Assembly (NCBI GenBank): GCA_016715945.1
Contig: JADJXJ010000001.1
Location: 806,001-870,000, forward strand
Direction: 5' to 3'
Length of the DNA stretch: 64,000 bases
DNA from: Bacteroidota bacterium
GTDB lineage: Bacteria > Bacteroidota > Bacteroidia > Bacteroidales > F082
Below the pieces are notes generated by a model, which saw nothing but the letters and a program-made list of their open reading frames with translations, searched no databases and was not told the DNA's origin. The position numbers were made by a program, and so were the translations under genes. This document shows positions 32,252 to 39,258 of this stretch, in pieces. Numbering within the stretch: the stretch's first letter is position 1; the number at the start of each line of letters is the position of its first letter.

Positions 32252-34282
32252 ATGCACTTTAAACTTGTTTCCGATTTTCAGCCCACAGGCGACCAGCCAC
32301 AAGCCATCGCGCAGCTGGTTGATGGCTTACACCGTGGCGACCGGCATCAGGTGCTGCTTGGAGTCACCGGATCCGGTAAAACTTTCACCATTGCCAATGT
32401 GCTCGCGCAGGTGAACCGCCCTGCCCTAGTGCTTAGCCACAACAAAACACTGGCAGCCCAGCTCTACGGCGAGTTCAAACAGTTTTTTCCGGAAAATGCC
32501 GTGGAGTATTTCGTTTCCTACTACGACTATTATCAGCCCGAAGCTTACATCCCGAGCACAAACACTTATATAGAAAAAGACCTTTCGATCAACGACGAAA
32601 TCGAAAAACTGAGGCTGAGTGCCACTTCCTCCCTGCTCTCAGGCAGGCGCGATGTGATTGTTGTTTCTTCCGTTTCGTGCATATATGGAATCGGAAACCC
32701 GGACGATTTCACCAACAACATTATCCATCTTTCTGTCGGACAGCGCATTAGTCGGAACTACCTCCTCAATCTGCTGGTCAATGCCTTATACAGCCGCACC
32801 ATGGCAGAGCCGGGAAGGGGCCAGTTTCGGGTGAGAGGCGAGGTGCTCGATGTATTCCCAGCCTATCTCGACTACGGTTTCAGAATCATCTTTTTCGGAG
32901 ATGAAATTGAGCAAATCGAAATTATAGAAACCAATACCGGTAAACGGATTGAACGCCTGACCGAGGCCACCCTCTATCCGGCAAACATCTTTGTCACTTC
33001 GCCCGACAGAATGAAGCTGGCACTCATTCAGATTCAGCAGGATATGATCCGGCAGGTGGAATATTTCAATGAGATTGGCAAGCACGAGGAAGCCCGAAGG
33101 CTGGAAGACCGCGTGACTTACGACCTTGAGATGATGCGCGAACTTGGGTATTGCAGCGGCATCGAAAACTACTCGTTGTATTTCGACGGACGCAAGCCTG
33201 GATCGAGGCCCTTCTGTCTGCTCGACTACTTCCCGGAAGATTACATCACCATCATTGACGAAAGTCATGTCACCATCCCCCAGCTTCGGGCCATGTATGG
33301 TGGCGACCGCTCGCGCAAGCAGGTGCTGGTGGAATACGGTTTCAGATTACCTGCAGCCCTGGATAACAGACCTTTGAAGTTTGATGAGTTTGAAGCGCTA
33401 TGCGGGCAAACCATCTACGTGAGCGCCACTCCTGCTGATTATGAACTTCAGAAATCAGAAGGCGTGGTGGTGGAACAACTGATCCGGCCAACCGGACTAC
33501 TCGACCCTGTGATAGAGGTAAGGCCAAGCATCAATCAGATTGACGACCTGCTCGACGAAATCAGCCAGGTTGTAAAAAAAGGCCAGAGGGCGCTTGTGAC
33601 CACCCTCACCAAACGCATGGCCGAAGAACTCAACAAATACCTGCTGAAGCTTGATATCCGGAGCCGCTACATCCATTCTGATGTGGAAACGCTTGAGCGC
33701 GTGGAAATTATGAGGGGTTTGAGGCTTGGAGAATTCGATGTGCTCGTGGGTGTAAACCTGCTTCGCGAAGGCCTTGATCTTCCGGAAGTTAGCCTGGTGG
33801 CTATCCTGGACGCAGATAAGGAAGGTTTCCTGCGCAGCGAACGGTCGCTGACCCAAACAGCAGGTCGTGCTGCCCGAAACGCCGACAGCAAAGTGATTTT
33901 TTATGCGCATACCATCACCGGCAGCATGCAGCGGACGATAGACGAAACCAACCGAAGAAGACAAAAACAACTGGAATACAACGCATTGCACGGAATCACC
34001 CCTACGACAATCATCAAATCGACCACAGCAGTTCTGGGCCAGAGTGCAATTGTCGATATCGCGGCAGAAAAGAATCAGGAATATCCGCTACACGATACCC
34101 AGGCTTCGCTGGCCTCCGATCCGGTGATCAAATATTTAAAACCGGATGAAATCAGGAAGATCATTTCGCAGCACAAGCGTTCGATGCAGGAGGCCGTGAA
34201 GGAGCTCGATTTTATTGAAGCTGCCCGCCTTCGTGACGAGATTGCCGAACTGGAACGCTTGCTTGCAGAGAAATCAAACTGA
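32252..34282 (+). CDS. uvrB: UvrABC excision nuclease subunit B
   Basis: UvrB takes over damaged DNA from UvrA and positions UvrC. The 676-residue protein starts MHFKLVSDFQPTGDQPQAIA. It has Walker A GVTGSGKTF, the beta-hairpin region FVSYYDYYQPEAYIPSTNTY, the DEAD-like IIDESHVTIPQ, helicase motif VI QTAGRAARN, and the C-terminal UVR motif EAVKELDFIEAARLRDEIAE. It is the last gene of the mutL-uvrB operon. uvrA and uvrC are not in the window, although an exonuclease/GIY-YIG protein is at 12131. Confidence 0.97.
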   Translation: MHFKLVSDFQPTGDQPQAIAQLVDGLHRGDRHQVLLGVTGSGKTFTIANVLAQVNRPALVLSHNKTLAAQLYGEFKQFFPENAVEYFVSYYDYYQPEAYIPSTNTYIEKDLSINDEIEKLRLSATSSLLSGRRDVIVVSSVSCIYGIGNPDDFTNNIIHLSVGQRISRNYLLNLLVNALYSRTMAEPGRGQFRVRGEVLDVFPAYLDYGFRIIFFGDEIEQIEIIETNTGKRIERLTEATLYPANIFVTSPDRMKLALIQIQQDMIRQVEYFNEIGKHEEARRLEDRVTYDLEMMRELGYCSGIENYSLYFDGRKPGSRPFCLLDYFPEDYITIIDESHVTIPQLRAMYGGDRSRKQVLVEYGFRLPAALDNRPLKFDEFEALCGQTIYVSATPADYELQKSEGVVVEQLIRPTGLLDPVIEVRPSINQIDDLLDEISQVVKKGQRALVTTLTKRMAEELNKYLLKLDIRSRYIHSDVETLERVEIMRGLRLGEFDVLVGVNLLREGLDLPEVSLVAILDADKEGFLRSERSLTQTAGRAARNADSKVIFYAHTITGSMQRTIDETNRRRQKQLEYNALHGITPTTIIKSTTAVLGQSAIVDIAAEKNQEYPLHDTQASLASDPVIKYLKPDEIRKIISQHKRSMQEAVKELDFIEAARLRDEIAELERLLAEKSN

Positions 34283-34393
34283 AAAATTCTTATTATTAGA
34301 TTCCTTGTCTCATTTTTGGAATGTAACAAGGTATTTTTCATGAACCAAATTTTGTTGGAAAAAAATTTTTCTTTCAAACCTTGCGGATTTGGT

Positions 34394-34401
34394 TAATTTT
34401 G
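34394..34401 (+). promoter_or_regulatory. Putative -7 box (TAATTTTG) before the disrupted response regulator
   Basis: TAATTTTG matches TAnnTTTG and lies 71 bases before the ATG at 34473, so the exopolysaccharide locus may once have been transcribed from here. Confidence 0.4.
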
Positions 34402-34539
34402 CGTGGTGGTGGGAAATATTAGTAATTTGGGGCATGGAATAAAACTGGCAAAAACAACCCGGAACTAAACACATGAAAAAGAAGATTCTTGTTGTGGACG
34501 ACGAAATGAGCATCCGATTGTTGCTCGAAAATTATCTTG

Positions 34540-34547
34540 GAAAAACC
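34540..34547 (+). repeat. Target-site duplication, left copy (GAAAAACC)
   Basis: GAAAAACC directly abuts the left end of the IS66-family element and is repeated exactly at 36858-36865. Eight bases is the duplication length of IS66. Confidence 0.95.
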
Positions 34548-34577
34548 GTAACCCTTCGGCCACGAGCGTGTTGCTTG

Positions 34578-36100
34578 TTATTTTGGATTTTTTATTGGGA
34601 GTAGTTTGTACAGTTGGTTGGCCGGGTGGTCTGGAAGTACCTCGAGGGTATGGCTGAGCCAGCCAAAAGGTTCTACTTCATTGAGTTTGCAAGTGGCTAA
34701 CAAGGAATAAATCATGGCTGCGCGCTTTGCTCCCTCATGCGAGCCTGCAAACAGATAGTTTTTTCGGCCAAGGGCTAAGGACGTATGGTGTTTTCAATCA
34801 GGTTGTTGTCCATTTGATATCGTCCGTCATCGAGGTATCTTATCAGTCTTGGCCAAAGGGTCAACATGTAAGTGATGGCCTGGCCAATGGCGCTTTGGGC
34901 AAGACACAGGCATGTTGCTCACTGAGCCACCGATGCAACTGCTCAAGCACAGGTTGGGCCTGTTGCTGTCTGAGGATTTTTATCTCATCATGGTTCAGGG
35001 ATTCTCTTTTGCCATGCGCTCAATCTGGTATAGCTTGCCTATAAGCAACAGGGCAGTTTCAGCCCGTTGGCTGTCGTTATCCAATGCCTTTTCAAAATTG
35101 CGTCTGGCATGTGCCATGCAGGCAGTTGCAAGATATGGCCTTTGAGTCTTAATCCGTTGTATGCTGCATAACCATCGGTTTGAAGCACTCCGCTAAAGTC
35201 TTTCAAAAACTTCCGGGCCTTCGCGTCCGCGCCCTGCTGGTAGTCGAATACCACAAGGCGCTCCATCGGATCGTGGTACACCCAGAGGTAACCTTTGTGT
35301 GTTGAGCCCGGCTTGTCTTTTGTCAATACTGCAATGGGCGTTTCATCGGCCTGAAGGTAGCCCGAGGATTGAACTTTTGCCACAAGGCTATGGTATAGCG
35401 GTTCAAGCAACTGACAGCTGGCGCTGAACCATCCGTTGATGGTTGACTCTGACAACTGAAGCTTCTGACGTTTGAACATTTGTACCTGACGGTAAAATGG
35501 CAGGTGATCTGCGTATTTACTCACTATCAGGTGAGCCAACATGCTTGCGCCGGCATTACCTTTCTCGATAGGCAGGCTCGGAAGCTCGGCTATGGCTATC
35601 TGTGTTTGTTCCTGGTTCTGACCAAGCACATACTTGGGGCGCACAATCGCCTGACATAGATGCTGCCAGGCTCGTATTCAAGTACCTCCGTGATGGCATT
35701 ACCAATGAAGCGGGCGCCCTCAGGAAGGTTCTGTGGTTCGATGACCTGCTGTTTGCGTGGCAAATGGGCCGGAAGTTCAAGACGAAGCGGTTGTTGCTTG
35801 TCTTTTTGCCCGGCTTTTGTGGGTGTAGTTTATTTGCTGGGTCTGGGGCTCCGGTTTCTGAGGTTCCGGCAGCTCGAAAAGGGTTAGTTGATTGGGATTG
35901 GGCCACAAACCGTTCGCTCTTTGCACCAAATAGCATACGCTGGCTGGGCAAGTTCATGCTGAGCAGCTGGAGCTGACCACCAGCGCATCATTCCATACCA
36001 TGTCCTTATGCCGTGCAAGCTCTTGACGAAGCATATTGAGCTCGGCCAGTAAGGCTTGATGTGCTGCTTTGGAAATAGTGATTGTTTCTGTGCTTGCCAT
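34578..36100 (-). pseudogene. tnpC: IS66 transposase TnpC, multiply frameshifted
   Basis: Segments in different frames add up to a complete IS66 transposase: MASTETITISKAAHQALLAE, then QRMLFGAKSERFV, EVLEYEPGSIYVR, RPKYVLGQNQEQTQIAIAEL, the DDE-domain LQADETPIAVLTKD and VLQTDGYAAYNG, ACMAHARRNFEKALD, and DDGRYQMDNNLIENTIRP near the C-terminus. At least seven frame changes are needed, near 35965, 35805, 35645, 35125, 35000, 34895 and 34777. Several sit in short runs of one base. It cannot make a functional protein as read. Confidence 0.9.
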
Positions 36101-36139
36101 AGGGCAAAATTCAGAATCAACCTGCTGGAAATGACCGCC

Positions 36140-36504
36140 TTAAACCTTAGTTTCCAACAAAATCATGTCGATAAAATCGCTTGTTTTTCTTGCATTTTCC
36201 ATTGAAATACCATTGATTATCATCACCAGCTGGCTATAGTCGAGCATCTGGTTTTTCACCCCATCCATACTTTGTTTGGGCAGTTGCAGCCTGCCTTGCT
36301 CGAGTCGCTTGTAAAACAGTACGAACCCTCCGGGTTCCCACCGAGCTTTTGATGCAGTTGCGTGGCTTGTTAATGAAAATGTACAAATCTCCGTCTGGGG
36401 TTTTGGCCAAGCTTGCTTGTGACCAGCCCGTAAGCCGTCGAAACTTTTACCATGTCTGTTGGCTCAAGGTAGAGAAAATACCTTGCCGAAGTAATGGAAA
36501 ACAT
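36140..36504 (-). pseudogene. tnpB: IS66 accessory protein TnpB, frameshifted
   Basis: The start MFSITSARYFLYLEPTDMVK and later RWEPGGFVLFYKRLEQGRLQ match the IS66 Orf2 family, but the stretch between lies in other frames (for example GLVTSKLGQNP, then DGDLYIFINKPRNCIK). At least three frame changes are needed between about 36455 and 36335. The gene starts a few bases past the tnpA stop. Confidence 0.85.
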
Positions 36505-36508
36505 ATCA

Positions 36509-36784
36509 TCACATCCGGATTAAACATTTGAGCAGCGATACAGGGGTAGACAACGGCACATGTAGCTCAATGCCATTGGGATAACGAATCAACAGGTTTG
36601 TGCTACATGGCCCATTCAACTGCACAAAGCCTCCAGTTGCCTGCTCCTTTGAACGATACTTATTTACCCAGTAACGAAATGTGTAAAGCTTCATCCCATT
36701 TGCCATTGCAAACGACCTTTGACTTTGACCACTGCTCCACTGCTCAACAAAAAACATTTTGTCTTTGCGCTCTTTACGAATCAT
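36509..36784 (-). CDS. tnpA: IS66 accessory protein TnpA
   Basis: This 91-residue protein carries the helix-turn-helix pattern of IS66 Orf1 (FFVEQWSSGQSQRSFAMANG, then KLYTFRYWVNKYRSKE). It is the only gene of the element without a frameshift. Its role in transposition is accessory. Confidence 0.85.
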   Translation of the reverse strand: MIRKERKDKMFFVEQWSSGQSQRSFAMANGMKLYTFRYWVNKYRSKEQATGGFVQLNGPCSTNLLIRYPNGIELHVPLSTPVSLLKCLIRM

Positions 36785-36857
36785 ATCCCAAAAATTTTAA
36801 GCGCAAATATCTGCAACCCAACCCCATCCTAAAATATGCTCGTGGCCGAAGGGTTAC

Positions 36858-36865
36858 GAAAAACC
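36858..36865 (+). repeat. Target-site duplication, right copy (GAAAAACC)
   Basis: It is identical to 34540-34547 and follows directly on the right terminal repeat of the IS66-family element. Confidence 0.95.
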
Positions 36866-37195
36866 TACGACGTCTTTACAAAAAGTGATGGTTTGGAGGC
36901 AATGAAATGGCTGCAGGACGGTAATCTTCCCGATTTGATAGTTGCTGACATTCAGATGCCAAACCTTGATGGCATTCAATTTTTAACCCAGATCAGAGCA
37001 AGTGGGTTTTTCAAGGAAATTCCGCTTATCATGCTCAGTGGCATCGAGAGTAGCCAGGAAAAAGTAAAGTGCCTGAAGATGGGTGCAAACGATTATGTGG
37101 TCAAACCATTTAACCCCGAAGAACTCGCCTTGCGTATTGAATTGCTTTTGGCACGAAAATAGCTCCGGCAGAAAATTTACCAGGAATCATAACCA

Positions 37196-38371
37196 ATGCA
37201 ACGCATTCTTTATATTGGAGGCAATCATGCCAACACCCGTGGACTTCAGGCCCTGGATGCCTCCTATGACATAAAGATTGTAAGCAACGGGCTTGAAGCT
37301 ATCAACACAATTCATAAAGGGTTTGAACCCGAATGCATTATTTCCGAACTATATCTTCCGGGAGTAAATGCAATAGAAGTTTTCAAGCTTCTCAGATCGC
37401 AAAATATCGCATCAGGCACTCCATTTATCATTTATTCCGAGAAAGAAAACCCTGAAATGAAGTTGGTTGCCCACAAGTTGGGTGTGGACGATTTTTTTGA
37501 AGAAAATTTTGAGCCCGAAGAAATCATGCTCAGGGCTTCATTTCTTGCGCAGCTGAAACAATTGAACATCACCACAGAGGCATCAACAACCTCGATCCGG
37601 GAATATAAACTGCCCTGGGAAAAGCGGCTGTTCGACATTGTTGTATCGCTCGTTGCTTTGATTCTATTGTTGCCTTTATTCATCATTGTGGCCATTGCTA
37701 TCAGGCTGGAATCGAAAGGAAAAGTATGGTACTCCTCCAAACGTGTGGGAACGGGTTACAAAATATTTGACTTTTATAAGTTCAGATCCATGTACACCGG
37801 CGCCGACAAGGACCTTACAAAATTTAAGCACCTGAACCAATATCAGTCCAAATCGGAAGAGCTGACCTCAGAAGAGATGGATGAGGCCTGCCCACGTTGT
37901 GCCGCGCTGCCTGAAGGATCAAGTTGCTCACCAATATTATATAAGGAAGGAAAGAAAATATGCGAATATTGGTATCAGGAACTGAAAAAGAAGAAAAAGG
38001 GTGCTACATTCATCAAAATCAAGGATGACCCACGTGTGACGAAAGTCGGCAGATTTATCAGAAACACCAGCATCGACGAGCTGCCGCAGCTGATTAATGT
38101 GCTTAAGGGGGATATGTCGATTGTGGGCAATCGTCCCCTGCCGCTTTACGAAGCTGAACAACTTACATCAGATGACTGGAGTGCACGTTTTCTTGGACCA
38201 GCAGGCATCACAGGCCTGTGGCAGGTGGAAAAACGCGGAAAGAAAGGGGTGATGTCGGACGAAGAACGCAAAGCCCTTGACAATCATTATGCACAAACCT
38301 ATTCATTCTGGGGAGATATTAAGCTAATTCTGAGGACAATACCTGCGTTGTTCCAGAAAGAAAATGTTTAA
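37196..38371 (+). CDS. Pseudo-receiver fused to polyprenyl-phosphate sugar-1-phosphate transferase
   Basis: The enzyme should load the first sugar phosphate onto undecaprenyl phosphate at the inner membrane. Of 391 residues, 1-120 are a CheY-like domain in which the acidic pair is GGNH, the phosphoacceptor is Glu51 (CIISELYLPG) and the conserved Lys is missing (FEENFEPEE). A membrane helix (about 144-170) precedes the transferase core: SSKRVGTGYKIFDFYKFRSM, KIKDDPRVTKVGRFIRNTSI, DELPQLINVLKGDMSIVGNR and GPAGITGLWQV. An insert at 215-265 carries Cys232, 235, 244 and 256. It is 33 bases after the broken response regulator and probably cotranscribed with it. Confidence 0.92.
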   Translation: MQRILYIGGNHANTRGLQALDASYDIKIVSNGLEAINTIHKGFEPECIISELYLPGVNAIEVFKLLRSQNIASGTPFIIYSEKENPEMKLVAHKLGVDDFFEENFEPEEIMLRASFLAQLKQLNITTEASTTSIREYKLPWEKRLFDIVVSLVALILLLPLFIIVAIAIRLESKGKVWYSSKRVGTGYKIFDFYKFRSMYTGADKDLTKFKHLNQYQSKSEELTSEEMDEACPRCAALPEGSSCSPILYKEGKKICEYWYQELKKKKKGATFIKIKDDPRVTKVGRFIRNTSIDELPQLINVLKGDMSIVGNRPLPLYEAEQLTSDDWSARFLGPAGITGLWQVEKRGKKGVMSDEERKALDNHYAQTYSFWGDIKLILRTIPALFQKENV

Positions 38372-38472
38372 AAACCCTGTTAAAAACTTTTGCGGAAAAT
38401 GCCTTTTCTCGATAGGATAATTAAAAGTCAGTTTGATATATTTACAAGTTGTTTAAAAAGCGCTTAACCGTT

Positions 38473-39249
38473 ATGGGTAAAAAACGTCTGTTCACAATAT
38501 GTTTTCTGATAACGGTTTTATTTGCTGCTAAATGGAATGCCCAGGCTCAGATACTTGCTACAGATGAGTCACGTCTTTTCAATCCTTTGACTGACGACAT
38601 CACCAAGCGACTGCCAAACATCAGGGTGCTCATCGATTCCGCTGTTAAGCATTCACCATCGGTGAAATATGAAGAATTGAAAGCTGATTATTACTACTAT
38701 GAACAGCTTACAGCCGAACGTCACTGGATGGAACATTTCAGCTTCAACCTCGACTGGAACTGGGGTATCTGGAATTTTCACGACCGGCAAACTTCTACAA
38801 TCAGCGAGCCTTTTGCCATTGACCTCAATTCGATAAGGGACAACTTTGCCATCGGATTCTACATCCGTTTCCCACTTGCAACACTTGTGGATCGGCGTAA
38901 TCGCATCGCCAAGCAAAAAAAATGGCAGGAGCTTTCATTTGTTCAGCGCGAAATCAACCGCCAGTTTGTGGTTACACAGGTCATCGAAGCCTATGATATG
39001 ATGATCCAGTGGCAGAACTACATCAGGATATACAACGACTATCAGAAGTTTACGATGATTCAGATGCAGATGGCGCAGAATCAGTTCCTGAATGGTGAGA
39101 TCTCAACAGCAGAATATACCAGGTTAAAAGAAATACAAACCAGAGGTGCCATTGAGTACCAACAGGCAATTGCCGAGTTTAGCAAGAACTACCGAACCCT
39201 CGAAATTCTCACCGGTATCAATTTCAACCTGGTTAATGTACTAAGATAA
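38473..39249 (+). CDS. Half-length TolC-like outer-membrane protein
   Basis: The 258-residue protein has a signal peptide (MGKKRLFTICFLITVLFAAK, ending AQAQ). One outer-membrane efflux (OEP) repeat follows: LIDSAVKHSPSVKYEELKAD, RFPLATLVDRRNRIAKQKKW, a long helix through QVIEAYDMMIQWQNYIRIYN, and AEYTRLKEIQTRGAIEYQQA ending in RTLEILTGI. TolC has two such repeats in about 450 residues; here there is one. By inference it forms an oligomeric channel for polysaccharide export. A TTG start 8 codons upstream is possible. It is 9 bases before the Wzz-type gene. Confidence 0.78.
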   Translation: MGKKRLFTICFLITVLFAAKWNAQAQILATDESRLFNPLTDDITKRLPNIRVLIDSAVKHSPSVKYEELKADYYYYEQLTAERHWMEHFSFNLDWNWGIWNFHDRQTSTISEPFAIDLNSIRDNFAIGFYIRFPLATLVDRRNRIAKQKKWQELSFVQREINRQFVVTQVIEAYDMMIQWQNYIRIYNDYQKFTMIQMQMAQNQFLNGEISTAEYTRLKEIQTRGAIEYQQAIAEFSKNYRTLEILTGINFNLVNVLR

Positions 39250-39258
39250 ACCACACAT

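Larger units (their letters stand above)
34548..36857. mobile_element. IS66-family insertion sequence, 2310 bp
   Basis: The element has exact 20-bp terminal inverted repeats beginning GTAACCCTTCGG (34548-34567 and 36838-36857) and an 8-bp target duplication on both sides. Gene order on the minus strand is tnpA, tnpB, tnpC, the standard IS66 arrangement. tnpA is open, while tnpB and tnpC carry many frameshifts. The ends are fully preserved, so it could still move if transposase came from another copy. Confidence 0.95.
34473..37162 (+). pseudogene. Single-domain response regulator split by an IS66-family element
   Basis: Codons 1-25 (34473-34547) encode MKKKILVVDDEMSIRLLLEN and on to GKT. The rest is at 36866-37162. 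Removing 34548-36857 and one copy of the 8-base duplication restores one frame of about 124 codons: VVDDE acidic pair, phospho-Asp in LIVADIQMPNLDG, Thr/Ser switch in IMLSG, and Lys in DYVVKPFNPEE. All receiver residues are intact, so the gene was functional before insertion. The 5' part now ends at a stop at 34602-34604 inside the element. The 3' part can start at an ATG at 36836 in the element's end, giving 108 residues without the acidic pair. Confidence 0.93.

Noticed and set aside
34283..34472. Second gene or RNA between uvrB and the response regulator
   Set aside because: The stretch is AT-rich with only a promoter-like box; no open frame or stable fold was recognised.
36836..37162. Complete response regulator of 108 residues
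   Set aside because: The first codons lie in the element's terminal repeat and the acidic pair is missing. It is the 3' piece of the split gene.
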